From a virus, in the IMG/VR virus record IMGVR_UViG_3300005531_000247, positions 1-27,943 of that record: a DNA stretch of 27,943 nt; one strand, written 5' to 3'. Below, one piece after another: positions 6,781 to 15,100 of this stretch. Numbering within the stretch: the first letter of the stretch is position 1; each line of letters starts with the position of its first letter. The notes under the pieces were generated by a model. The model was not told where the DNA came from, did not search any database, and saw nothing but the letters and a program-made list of their open reading frames with translations. The translations under genes were made by a program, and so were the position numbers.

Positions 6781-7575
6781 ATGCAGAATTACATTCAACG
6801 AGGCAATACCGTCACCGTCGCCGCGCCTTATGCTCTCGTGAGCGGCCAGGGCTGCCAGGTGGGCAACATCTTCGGCGTGGCCGTCAACAACCAGAATCTG
6901 GGCGATTCAACCGAGCTCGTGGTCGAAGGCGTGTTCGATCTCGCGAAAGACGGGAGCACGTTCAACTCCGGCGACAAGGTCTACTGGAACAACTCGACCC
7001 AGCAGGCCACGTCCAGCACCTTGACGGCGGCCGGCGGTTCCAACAAGGAAATCGGCTTTGCGGTGCTGAATACGCCGAGCGGCGTGAACGCGCCTGGCGG
7101 CCAGGCGGCCGATCCAACCGTCCGCGTGCGGCTGAACCCACTCAGCTTCGGCCCGGTGCAGGCAGGCGATACCGATCCGTCACTCATCCAGAAAGCGGTA
7201 GTGACGCTGACGGCCGCGCAGATCATGGCAATGTACGGTGCGCCCGTCAGCATCCTCCCGGCGCCGGCAGCGGGCCAGGTGCTCGTGATCGACCAGATCA
7301 TCGCGCAGATGAAACCCGGCGGCACCCAGTTTACCGGCGGGGGCGTGGTGACATTCCAGTATCACGGGACCGCCGTCGTGCCGCACTCGGGGAATATTCC
7401 GGTCGCAACCATCACCAGTGCGGCCGCCAGCGAAAACGTGGTTCCGCCGCCCACGGGAACGATCCAACCTCCCGCCGCGACCGGCCTCGACATCACCAAC
7501 GCCACGGCCGCGTTTGCGACCGGCAACGGCACGCTGGTGGTGACGGTGTTCTACTCCATCATCACATTGAGTTAA
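6781..7575 (+). CDS. DUF2190-like capsid decoration protein with C-terminal extension
   Basis: Residues 1 to about 120 resemble the DUF2190 (capsid cement/decoration) family: MQNYIQRGNTVTVAAPYALVSGQGCQVG, an EGVFDLAKDGSTFNSGDKVYW core and IGFAVLNTPSGVN. Such proteins bind the outer surface of the capsid lattice and strengthen it against internal DNA pressure. The family is usually little over 100 residues; here a further 140 residues follow, rich in beta-type sequence, Pro, Ala and Gly, with no family recognised. That part may be a second capsid-binding or surface-displayed domain. AGGAG lies 8 bases before the ATG. Position directly after the capsid gene matches lambda gpD-like placement. 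Confidence 0.8.
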   Translation: MQNYIQRGNTVTVAAPYALVSGQGCQVGNIFGVAVNNQNLGDSTELVVEGVFDLAKDGSTFNSGDKVYWNNSTQQATSSTLTAAGGSNKEIGFAVLNTPSGVNAPGGQAADPTVRVRLNPLSFGPVQAGDTDPSLIQKAVVTLTAAQIMAMYGAPVSILPAPAAGQVLVIDQIIAQMKPGGTQFTGGGVVTFQYHGTAVVPHSGNIPVATITSAAASENVVPPPTGTIQPPAATGLDITNATAAFATGNGTLVVTVFYSIITLS

Positions 7576-7626
7576 AAGCAGTTCCACCGTCGTGTGGCTG
7601 CTTGGGGCGGCTGCCGCGCCGCCCCA
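7576..7626 (+). other. Two tandem stem-loops after the decoration gene
   Basis: First hairpin: AAGCAG 7576-7581 with CTGCTT 7598-7603, and CCAC 7584-7587 with GTGG 7594-7597 inside. Second: GGGGCGGC 7604-7611 with GCCGCCCC 7618-7625, a perfect 8-bp stem with a 6-base loop. They start directly at the decoration gene stop and end 18 bases before the next ATG. Neither has a T-run. They may be a partial terminator, RNase barrier or translation control. The 3' base T7603 could pair in either stem, so the two may compete at their border. Confidence 0.55.
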
Positions 7627-7643
7627 GCTCCGTATCCTTATAT

Positions 7644-7988
7644 ATGCCGGCAGATTGGCCCAGCATCGGCGCGGCAGTGAACGCAGCGCTCCAGGACGCC
7701 TTCGGCGAGCCGGTGGTGTATCAGCAGGTACAGGGCTGTTTGCCGGTGGGCAATCCGGTGACGATCACGGCCATCCGCCACGTGCGCGAGCGTGCCGAGT
7801 CCGGCACGGCCGCAAGTGCCGAGGAGATATCGGTCGATCCCGCCGAACTGCCCAACTTCCCCCAGCCCGGCGATTGGGTCACCGCCTGGGGAATCCAGTT
7901 TGCGGTCAGCACGGTGCGCCAGGCCGATCCATACGGTATGGCGCAGCTAACGCTCATCGCACGGAAAAGCCCCGATGATCAGTCCTAA
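7644..7988 (+). CDS. Probable head-tail joining (neck) protein
   Basis: 114 residues starting MPADWPSIGAAVNAALQDAFGEPVVYQQ. Size, position after the decoration protein and beta-strand pattern (ITAIRHVRE, DWVTAWGIQFAVSTVRQ, AQLTLIARK) fit small lambda gpFII-type head-tail attachment proteins, which bind the portal connector and the tail terminator. The frame is open far upstream, but only this start leaves a sensible protein; no clear ribosome binding site is visible and a strong hairpin ends 18 bases upstream, so initiation may depend on structure or on coupling. It overlaps the next gene by 14 bases. Assignment rests mostly on position. Confidence 0.6.
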   Translation: MPADWPSIGAAVNAALQDAFGEPVVYQQVQGCLPVGNPVTITAIRHVRERAESGTAASAEEISVDPAELPNFPQPGDWVTAWGIQFAVSTVRQADPYGMAQLTLIARKSPDDQS

Positions 7989-8472
7989 AACGCTGCTCGC
8001 TGAATGGGTGACGGCGCTCCAATCCCTGCCGCACCTCGTGGAAGCGGTCGGTGGCAACGCCCATCATATCCAGTTCTATTCCGAGAACGCGGTTGTTTTC
8101 GGAAGGCCCACGCAGAACAACATTCGCCTGGCGATCCTATCCATGCCGCCCGGGTCGATACTGATCGCGTGGCAAGGAAGCGGTCCGGGCAGGCTCGGCA
8201 ACGCGCTTGTCTTCGTGCATGATTTCTCGCTCTACCTGCGCGCGCCCGAGGAAGCCGATGTCGGCTACGAAGACCTCTTCAACTGGATCGTGAATGACAC
8301 CCCCACCGGCGGCACGCTGCGGATGCTACACACCCAGATCGACCCGAACTGCGAGCCGATGGATTTCTACCTGCCATCGGCCAGGCGCAACACCATCGTG
8401 ATCAGCGCCGACGGAGCTACGTTCGAGTACTTCGAGGTTCCGGTGCGGCTGATCGAATCTTACAACCCGTAG
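7975..8472 (+). CDS. Neck or tail-terminator candidate protein
   Basis: 165 residues, no firm family. Begins MISPKTLLAEWVTALQSLPHLVEAVGG and contains LVFVHDFSLYLRAP and NWIVNDTPTG segments, an alpha/beta layout common to tail-completion and tail-terminator proteins. In lambda-like gene order the slot between the head-tail joining protein and the tail tube is held by tail completion and terminator proteins, which cap the growing tail and dock it to the head. The ATG lies inside the 3' end of the previous gene, so the two are translationally coupled. Confidence 0.55.
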   Translation: MISPKTLLAEWVTALQSLPHLVEAVGGNAHHIQFYSENAVVFGRPTQNNIRLAILSMPPGSILIAWQGSGPGRLGNALVFVHDFSLYLRAPEEADVGYEDLFNWIVNDTPTGGTLRMLHTQIDPNCEPMDFYLPSARRNTIVISADGATFEYFEVPVRLIESYNP

Positions 8473-8489
8473 TTTCAGGAGACACAGCT

Positions 8490-8648
8490 ATGGCCGAGGT
8501 GGTCTATTTGGCGTCGCCTCACGGCGATGAGGTCAAGGAAGTGGAAGCGACGGCGGAAAAGCTGACCCCATGGTTAGCCGCCGGGTGGCACCAGGTGCCC
8601 GCGCCCGCGCCGCAGAAACCCGCAACCGAAGTTCAGGAGGAGAAGTAG
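8490..8648 (+). CDS. 52-residue acidic protein in the tail operon
   Basis: MAEVVYLASPHGDEV followed by a charged helix and a Pro/Ala-rich tail ending in EVQEEK. A CAGGAG element 8 bases before the ATG and a 3-base gap to the tail tube gene make it a real gene despite its size. The pattern (strand, charged helix, LAAGWHQV) recalls tiny proteins often found before phage tail tube genes, but no function is known to me. Confidence 0.65.
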   Translation: MAEVVYLASPHGDEVKEVEATAEKLTPWLAAGWHQVPAPAPQKPATEVQEEK

Positions 8649-8651
8649 TCG

Positions 8652-9680
8652 ATGGCGAATATCAGCGAGCTCATGAATGGCTGGGGCTTCGGTAAACAGG
8701 CCGCGATCGGCACGCCCAATACGGCGGCGACGATCTGGCGCCACACGAACCTGAACACCAAGCCCTGGCCCAAGATTCCGGTCAACGAAGATGATCGGGC
8801 GGAAATCGGCAAGCAGCACGAATTTCCGACGGCCGTTTTCAGATCGCATTACAACATGCCGGTGTACGAGATCTCCAAGTACGCCTCGTCGGAGATTCTC
8901 GCCTGGGGGATGGCGTTTTCGCTCGGGAATGTCGTGCTGAGCGGCAGTGGGCCCTATACGTACGTGATCGTTCCGGCCTTGGGCGCCACGAATCCCACAG
9001 GGCTCGAGCTGCCGTACTTCTCCTTCGTGCAGCAGATCCGGCCGGGCGGTTCCGCCGTGTTGGATGAAATCCTGGTCGGGTGCGCCATCAAAGGCTGGAA
9101 GCTCTCTATCAAGAACTCGCCCGGCCGCGCCAGCGCGATGTACACGGTGGACTGCGTCGCCACGGGCCAGTACACCACGCCCAGCAGCATCACGCTGCCC
9201 GCCGTTGGCACACCGCACGAATTCAACGCGGGAATGATCACGGCGCTAACTTTAAACGGCATCAATTACCTGACGGGCGGTAGCGGTAAGCAGTTCGTAT
9301 CGCTCGAAGCTTCCTGGGACAACAATTTCCGGTCGGGCTTCTTCCCCGGCTCCGGCGCCCAAGACGGATATCAGATACAGGGCCGCTTCGAGTGGGGCGA
9401 CCGCAGCTTCAACGTGCAGTTTGTGGTGCGCGTGCAGACCGGCTCGACCGAGTATTCGAACCTGATCAACCTGACCACCGGGACCGCCACGTTCACCATG
9501 ACGCGCGATGCCAACAATAGCTTTTCTCTGGTTATCCAAAAGATGGCTTTTGCTGTCGCCGAGCTCGGAAACACGGACGGTATCGTCACGCTGCAGGTGA
9601 CCGGCACTCAGCTCTATGACGCCACGAACGGCCTGCTGACCATAACCGTCGTGACCCCCCAAAACGGCATCGCGCAATAG
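8652..9680 (+). CDS. Major tail tube protein
   Basis: 342 residues forming the stacked hexameric rings of the tail. The pattern MANISELMNGWGFGKQAAIGTPNTAATIWR, with an early GFGKQ..IGT, is typical of siphovirus tube proteins, as are the alternating beta-strands and the IKGWKLSIKNSPGRASAMYTVDCVATG segment, which matches the tube-protein strand and beta-hairpin region. The C-terminal 100 residues (FNVQFVVRVQTG to TITVVTPQNG) may be an extra immunoglobulin-like surface domain, as in lambda gpV. A GGAGGAGAAG run inside the end of the previous gene serves as ribosome site. Position just before the chaperone and tape measure supports the call. Confidence 0.85.
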   Translation: MANISELMNGWGFGKQAAIGTPNTAATIWRHTNLNTKPWPKIPVNEDDRAEIGKQHEFPTAVFRSHYNMPVYEISKYASSEILAWGMAFSLGNVVLSGSGPYTYVIVPALGATNPTGLELPYFSFVQQIRPGGSAVLDEILVGCAIKGWKLSIKNSPGRASAMYTVDCVATGQYTTPSSITLPAVGTPHEFNAGMITALTLNGINYLTGGSGKQFVSLEASWDNNFRSGFFPGSGAQDGYQIQGRFEWGDRSFNVQFVVRVQTGSTEYSNLINLTTGTATFTMTRDANNSFSLVIQKMAFAVAELGNTDGIVTLQVTGTQLYDATNGLLTITVVTPQNGIAQ

Positions 9681-9760
9681 CGATACACGTCCTGCCGGAC
9701 GAGCCGTAGCGGCCCCGCGGCGCGGTGACGTCGCAGACGATTTCAATTCGAGAGGAACAC

Positions 9761-10375
9761 ATGGAGCAAACACAGACGAACAAACCTGTTTTCGACGCCA
9801 CAAAGCCGTTTGTGGTACCGATCCTGTCGGGCGGCGAGAAGAAGTGCGAAGTGCGCTTCCCGACGGACGATGAATGGAGCGGTTGGGCCCGCTCGCAACG
9901 TACCGTGCGGCGCTTTCTCGGGCGCGGTAAATCACAGAGCGAAGACCTGGATTTGCCCAAGGTCAACGCGGAGCTGTTCGCGAAGATCCGCGTCGACAAA
10001 GACGGTCCGGAGTTCGACGACGCCGAAGCCGGCATGGTGATCGGCCGAATCGAGCGTTGCACGGTCACCGCCGTGGATCGCGAAGGCATCAATTACCGCA
10101 TCGAGATGAAGGTCCCCGGCGCTCGTGTGGTCCACGTACTGCGGATGCCGACCGCCAAGGAGATGCAGGACCACGAGCGGGCATCGACCTCTGTGGTGGC
10201 CGCGCGTCGGTCCATCGAGACACGGGCGTTCCTGGAGCCGAGCGGCGCGCTTTACGACAAGCTGCACATCTCGCACGATGGTTATGCCGGCGCGGTGCCG
10301 ATCGTGCACAAGTCCGCGGCCGTGTCCGAAGTGATTGCGCAACTGGCGATCGAGGCCGACGACGACCCGGAATAG
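9761..10375 (+). CDS. Tail assembly chaperone (gpG-like)
   Basis: 204 residues from the ATG at 9761, which follows AGAGGA; an in-frame GTG at 9725 would add 12 residues but lacks a ribosome site. Acidic C-terminus (AIEADDDPE). Place between tail tube and tape measure is that of the lambda gpG chaperone, which coats the tape measure protein during tail assembly and is normally made in a short and a frameshifted long form. Exactly that layout exists here: the -1 frame is open across the end of this gene and runs on for about 149 codons. Sequence similarity to known chaperones is not obvious, so the assignment is by context. Confidence 0.65.
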   Translation: MEQTQTNKPVFDATKPFVVPILSGGEKKCEVRFPTDDEWSGWARSQRTVRRFLGRGKSQSEDLDLPKVNAELFAKIRVDKDGPEFDDAEAGMVIGRIERCTVTAVDREGINYRIEMKVPGARVVHVLRMPTAKEMQDHERASTSVVAARRSIETRAFLEPSGALYDKLHISHDGYAGAVPIVHKSAAVSEVIAQLAIEADDDPE

Positions 10376-10821
10376 AGGGGCCCGACCCCCCGGAGGGGCC
10401 GGGCCTGCGATTCTTAATTCGGTCGGCGCTGCACCAGGCGACACTATGCGGGAAGGAGGAGGACTGTCCGGACCGCGTTTTCCGCTGCCGGCGATGCGGC
10501 TACTCGCAGCCGGATGAGTTGGACGCCTGCCCGGCATGCGGCGCCGGCTGGAAGGCCATCGATGTCAGCCACGGTCCCACTTGTCCCAAGAACCTGATGG
10601 AAGAGGCATTCGACACGCCTAACGGCATCCTGGTGCGCCGATGCTTCCGGCTGCTAAACGCGAAGGCAATGGGACTGACGATCACCCTGGCGGATATTAC
10701 GGAGGAGGAATTCCGCGCCATGGAATTGATCGAGACGGAGCGCCAGGAACAGGCCAAGAGTGACGACAACGGTGCCCAGAGCATCGAGGAACTGCTGCTG
10801 CGAAAGCTCTCGCGTCGGTGA
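10372..10821 (+). CDS. Zinc-ribbon extension in the -1 frame (gpGT-like)
   Basis: About 149 codons in the -1 frame relative to the chaperone, without a usable ATG, GTG or TTG near its beginning, so it is probably translated as an extension after a ribosomal frameshift near the chaperone stop, giving roughly 353 residues in total. The sequence begins IEGPDPPEGPGLRFLIRSAL, then carries CRRCGY and CPACGAGW, a C-x2-C-x10-C-x2-C zinc ribbon with codons at 10486, 10495, 10528 and 10537. The end is a charged helix (ITEEEFRAMELIETERQEQ). In lambda the T part binds the tail tube. A zinc ribbon here is unusual. No classic X-XXY-YYZ heptamer is visible, so reinitiation is an alternative. Confidence 0.55.
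   Translation: MEGPDPPEGPGLRFLIRSALHQATLCGKEEDCPDRVFRCRRCGYSQPDELDACPACGAGWKAIDVSHGPTCPKNLMEEAFDTPNGILVRRCFRLLNAKAMGLTITLADITEEEFRAMELIETERQEQAKSDDNGAQSIEELLLRKLSRR
10379..10405 (+). promoter_or_regulatory. GC hairpin just downstream of the chaperone stop
   Basis: GGCCCG 10379-10384 pairs with CGGGCC 10400-10405; after one mismatch, CCCC 10386-10389 pairs with GGGG 10395-10398, leaving a 5-base loop. The stem starts 4 bases after the TAG at 10373-10375. Distance and strength fit a frameshift-stimulating structure. Confidence 0.5.
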
Positions 10822-10845
10822 TACGGCGCTGGAGCAGTTCCGAGA

Positions 10846-11334
10846 CTACTGCTTTCGGCCGGAGGTGGGAACTTTCTTTAACACTTCGGCCGCTGCTTGT
10901 TTGACGTAACGGTTGGCCAGGGCTGCCGGGGCCCCCATCTGTCTTTGTACGGTTCTCCCAATTTCCGTGTCGGCCAGTTTCTGGTCCTCGGTTTCAGCCA
11001 ACCGCTCCCTTTCGGCCTGGACCGCTTTACGGATGATCTCCTTGCCAGCGCCGGTGGGCTCACCGTCGCTGGTGGCAAGCGCCTTCCGCCTGGCCTTGCC
11101 GAGAACAGGGTAGGCTCGGCCCCAAACGTCATCCAGCGAGCGTTCTCCGAATGCCTGAAGTTCCAGTTTGCCGTCATCCGTCAAGGTGAAATCTACCATG
11201 AAGTGTTGAACCTGCCGAACCTCCGCAAGATCGGCGTTGTCCCACTCGTCCAGCATGACAATGGCGTCCTCTTTATTTCGAGCGGAAACGAATGACAGGT
11301 CGCCGTTCGGCCAGCGGCACATAAAGACGGGCAT
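10846..11334 (-). CDS. Reverse-strand hypothetical protein inside the tail operon
   Basis: 162 residues, opposite to all neighbours. The N-terminal half (MPVFMCRWPNGDLSFVSARNKEDAIVMLDEWDNADLAEV onward) is a compact alpha/beta module with a WPNGD hairpin. I have an impression of similar stand-alone hypothetical proteins in environmental bacteria, but no function. The C-terminal half is a charged helix (RKAVQAERERLAETEDQKLADTE) ending in a basic tail. Its stop faces the tail chaperone stop at 24 bases. There is no clear ribosome site; ATG at 11334 or the Met four codons later could be used. Looks like a cargo (moron) gene with its own control, possibly made in the lysogen. Confidence 0.6.
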   Translation of the reverse strand: MPVFMCRWPNGDLSFVSARNKEDAIVMLDEWDNADLAEVRQVQHFMVDFTLTDDGKLELQAFGERSLDDVWGRAYPVLGKARRKALATSDGEPTGAGKEIIRKAVQAERERLAETEDQKLADTEIGRTVQRQMGAPAALANRYVKQAAAEVLKKVPTSGRKQ

Positions 11335-11617
11335 GGTTCATTGTAGGCGCGCGGTACTGGCGAGTGGCAACGACAAAGAACGGGCGGCCGCCTCGCTTCG
11401 ACAGAGAGGTCGGCTTCGGCATCCACGCGCCGCTTGGCTCCGGGCGGATCGAGGCCGCCGCCGGCGCCAGCGGCTCGACACACATCGATTGACAAGTTGA
11501 AGTATGGCTTTGTCCGGTCGAACGTCAGCAGGTAGCTGAAGGCTCAATACGGCGCGAGTCTTAAGCCGAATATCGGTGCCCGTCCAGCAGGAAGAGCCCG
11601 AATAGAAAGCGATTACT
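11335..11617. other. 283-base gap, possible 42-codon relic
   Basis: No confident gene. On the plus strand, GTG 11364 to TGA 11490-11492 encodes 42 residues (MATTKNGRPPRFDREVGFGI...), rich in Gly/Arg/Ala, without a ribosome site. It could be a small protein or a fragment left when the reverse-strand gene was inserted. A TTGACA at 11489-11494 has no matching -10 element. A promoter for the reverse gene should lie here, but none was recognised. Confidence 0.3.
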
Positions 11618-12145
11618 ATGCCCCGATTCCAAACCGTCGTCCGGCGCGCCCGCTTTGTTTACTCGCCCTATGCCGCTTATGAGATGCAGGGCTTCGCGCA
11701 GGTGCTGGCAGACACGATCCGCGCGCGCATTCAGAGCGGCCAGAACATCTACGACCAACCTGCGGCCCCGCTGAAGCCGGGCAAGCCCGGCCGCCGTGGA
11801 TATCCGGATTACAAATCCGCACGTGGGCTTCAGCCGATCCGCGACTGGACTTGGAGCGGGCATACACTGCGGTGCCTGAAGGTCCTCACCGTCAACGAGA
11901 ACCGCGCGGCGATCGGATTCCTGGATGAGGCCATGCCCGGCCGGAAGCAGACGGCCTCGCAGATTGCTTTCTACAACAACCAGCGAGAGCGCGAGTGGGG
12001 CGTCTCGCCGCGCGACCGTGAAGCGCTGCTCGCCGTGATGTTGAATTACAGGCCGCTGGTTGTGGCAGCGGGCGGCGCCGAATTGGCCGGTTACCGGCAG
12101 TATGGAGCGGCGGTGTATTTCTCGGCCTTGAGGCCGGCGGCATAA
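11618..12145 (+). CDS. Virion morphogenesis/tail-completion-like protein
   Basis: 175 residues. QPAAPLKPGKPGRRGYPDYK followed by RDWTWSGHTLRCLKV, NRAAIGFLDE, ASQIAFYNNQRERE and WGVSPRDREALLAVM recalls Mu gpG/HK97 gp10-like virion morphogenesis proteins, which typically carry a W(F/L)GLS..D motif near the end and complete or join tails. Here the gene sits between the tail chaperone region and the tape measure, later than usual, so it may act on tail assembly rather than on the neck. The ribosome site is weak; only 3 bases separate its TAA from the tape measure ATG. Similarity is by pattern, so moderate confidence. Confidence 0.5.
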   Translation: MPRFQTVVRRARFVYSPYAAYEMQGFAQVLADTIRARIQSGQNIYDQPAAPLKPGKPGRRGYPDYKSARGLQPIRDWTWSGHTLRCLKVLTVNENRAAIGFLDEAMPGRKQTASQIAFYNNQREREWGVSPRDREALLAVMLNYRPLVVAAGGAELAGYRQYGAAVYFSALRPAA

Positions 12146-12148
12146 ATC

Positions 12149-15100
12149 ATGGCGGACCAGGCAGAACGTGTCGTCCTCGAAGCGGAGGACGAGGTTAGTC
12201 CGGTAGTCGATAAGGCCAATGCCGGCCTCGAGCGCTTCGAGCAGAAGGCGGAATCGGCTCACGGGAAGGTCGTCCGCATCACTGACCAGATCCGATCTTC
12301 CGTCCAGCGGCTCATCGCCTCGCTCGAAAAGCAGGCCGAAACCTACGGCAAGAGCGGCGTCGAGCGGCTGATTTCGCAACGGGACCAACTTCTCCAGCGG
12401 TATGCGAAGGAGCCGGCGGCCATCGACGCCATCACGCGCTCCTACGAGAAGATGATCGCGGTGGAGGAGAAGGCCGGGCGCGAAGCCGCCGCCGCGAAGG
12501 CCGCCAAAGAAGCGGAGGACGCGCTGAAAAAGCAGAGCGAATCCATCAAATCCTTCGGGGAACGCGTTGCCCAGTTCATCGAGAATCCCATCCAGGGAGC
12601 GAAGGGCGCCATGGGTTCCATGCTTTCGACGGTGGGCACGTTCGGCATCGGCGTGATGGCGGGCGCGACCGCCCTGGCCGGCTTCGGTGTCGCAGCGTTC
12701 GAGGCCGCGAAAAGTCTGGGCGAGTATGGCACCCGCGTGAAGGATGCCGAGCTGCGCACCGGCCTGACCGCAAAGGAGGTTGGCCAGTTCGGCTTCGCCG
12801 CGCGCGCGGTGGGTCAGGACATCTCCATTGTGGAGCGGCTCATGCGCGGCCTCTCCCAGGCGGCGGACGAGAATTCGCGAGAGGGCGAGAAGGCGCGCGC
12901 CACGCTCGAGCGGATGGGCATCAATCTCCATAACGCCGCCGGGGAATTGAGGCCCACGTCGGAAATCCTGGTAGATATCTCCGAAGGTCTGAACAAATTG
13001 CCGGAAGGCCTTCAGCGCGATGCGGCCGCCATGGATTTGTTCAAGCGTGTGGGTGTCGAAGCGATTCCATTCATGACGGAGTTGAACGAGAACCTTCGCA
13101 TCGCACACGAGCAGGGCTTCGGGCCGACCGAGGAAGACGTGCGCCGCTTTCAGGAATACCAGCGCGAAGTCGCGCAGCTCGAAACCAAGTGGGATGCGCT
13201 GGTGCGCAAGTTCAAAGAGGGCATCGTCATCACCGTCTCCTGGGTGGGTAATGGCGTCGACTGGTTCCTCAACAACGTTGGCACGGCGGGTGACGAGGAG
13301 CGCGCGCGGCGCGAGGAGGAGGAGGCCCGCCAGGAAGCGGAACAGGTCCGGGCCGCGGGCGGTTACGGCGCCAGCATGTCGCGCAGCGGCCGTCGCCGGG
13401 AAGTGGCGGATTTGGAGCAGCGGGCGCCGGAGATCATGCGGAACCGCGAGGCAACGTTGAAGCGCATCGAAGATCTGCGGGCCGAGCAGCAAAACCTGGT
13501 TGGCAATTTCGGCTGGGTTCAGATGGTCGCGCCCACCGAGGAAGAGCTTGGCCGCATGCGGAAGGCGGCGGATCTCCAGAAGGAAATCGGGAACCTTCAG
13601 CACATGCTCGATGCGGCTGGGCAGGCGATGCACCGAACGGAACTACGCCAGGGCAAGGAGGAGGCGGATAACCTCCGCGCCCGGTTCTTCGGCACACACG
13701 AGGGGATGGAGAAGGCTTACTCCGACGCGAAGAAGGACATCGAGCGATACCAGAAGGAATTGTTCGAGCCGGCGAAGCCGCTCACCAAGACCGAAGTACT
13801 CGATCTTTCGGGCAAGCTCCGGACCGCACAGGCTACCGAGGCGCGGTGGAAGGCGGCGCTCGATGCCGAGAAACAGCAGTCGGAACAATTAAAGGAGTTC
13901 CACCGCGAAGCCGCAGCGTTCGTGAAGAAGGGCGAAGAATCGGAGCTCGATGCCATCGGCAAGATCTACTACCAGCGCGACCTTCTGCTGAAGCAGGCCG
14001 CGCACGTGAAGGCGACCGAGAGCGAGATCGCGGCCATCCGGAAATCGGCGGACGAACAGGCCTCGGTGATCTTGAAAAAGTCCGAAGAGGAATTTGAGAA
14101 GTACGACCAGAAGCGCCGGGCGGACCGACAGAAGGAAACGATGGCCATGTTCCTTCCCTCCAAGGAGCAGTTGAAGGAATGGGAGGAGGTCTTCAAAGCG
14201 CAGGACCGGATTGAGGACATCGGTGTCGACATGCAGCGCCAGACGCTGCGCCGGCGGGCTGGACTTCAGGCCAAGGCCGCCGAAACGCCCGAGGACGCCT
14301 ACAGGATTCGCGTGGGCCTTGCCATCCAACTGGCCCAAATCGAAGTGGATCGCATTCAGCGGGAAGAGAATGCCGCGCGGCGCATGGTCCTGGCGGCCGA
14401 GGCACAGAAGCAGTTATACACCGATCTGGCGGCCGCCCAGGATGAGCTCGACGAAAAGCGTGCGGAAGCCGAGCGCAAACGCGTCGAGGAATTGCAGCGG
14501 GAGGTGGACGAGATCCAGAAAACCGCGTCCGGCCTGCTGCACACGCTGTTTACGAAACCCGGCGATTTCCCAAAGCAGTTGGGCAGCACGATTCGGGAGG
14601 CGGCGCTGAAGCCCATGACGGAAGGCCTGGGCGGGATGATTGCGAACGCGATCCACCCGCTGATATTCGGGAGCGATGGCCAGGGCGGGCTGGCGGGCAT
14701 CTTCCACGGCGTATTTGGCGGCGGCAAGCAGGATCCGGTCACGGTCACAGCCGACAACACCACGGCCACGCGGCAGAATTCCAGCGCGATCCTGATGCTC
14801 ACGTCGGTGCTGGCTGGCTTCATGGGCATCGGCGCGCCCGCGATGGCTTCGCCGATCGGCATTCCAGGTGTCGGCGGCATCTCGCCCCCCACGATCTCCA
14901 CTTCCATAATGGGCAACAGTGGTATCGCCAGCATAGCGGCGAGCCTACCGGGAGTGTGGGGTGGATACTCTCCGGCTGCCACGAGTTCGGGTGGAACGGC
15001 CGCCGCCAGCGGCGGCTATTCTCCGGCGCCATGGGGCTCGAACCCGCTGGCGGCGATCCTCCGCGGCGGCGTCGGCTCTCAGCCCCCCGCCTCCGGCGTG

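Noticed and set aside
7576-7626. Rho-independent terminator after the decoration gene
   Set aside because: Stable stems but no T-run, and tail genes that need the same transcript follow directly.
10819-10880. Frame ALEQFRDYCFRPEVG after the zinc-ribbon extension, possibly a truncated next tail gene
   Set aside because: Only about 25 codons, no start codon and overlapped by the reverse gene; too short to support.
11489-11494. TTGACA as a -35 promoter element
   Set aside because: No -10-like hexamer at 16-18 bases downstream.
11561-13633. 690-residue minus-strand frame
   Set aside because: Lies opposite the morphogenesis and tape measure genes; rich in L, R, H and D as expected of an antisense frame.
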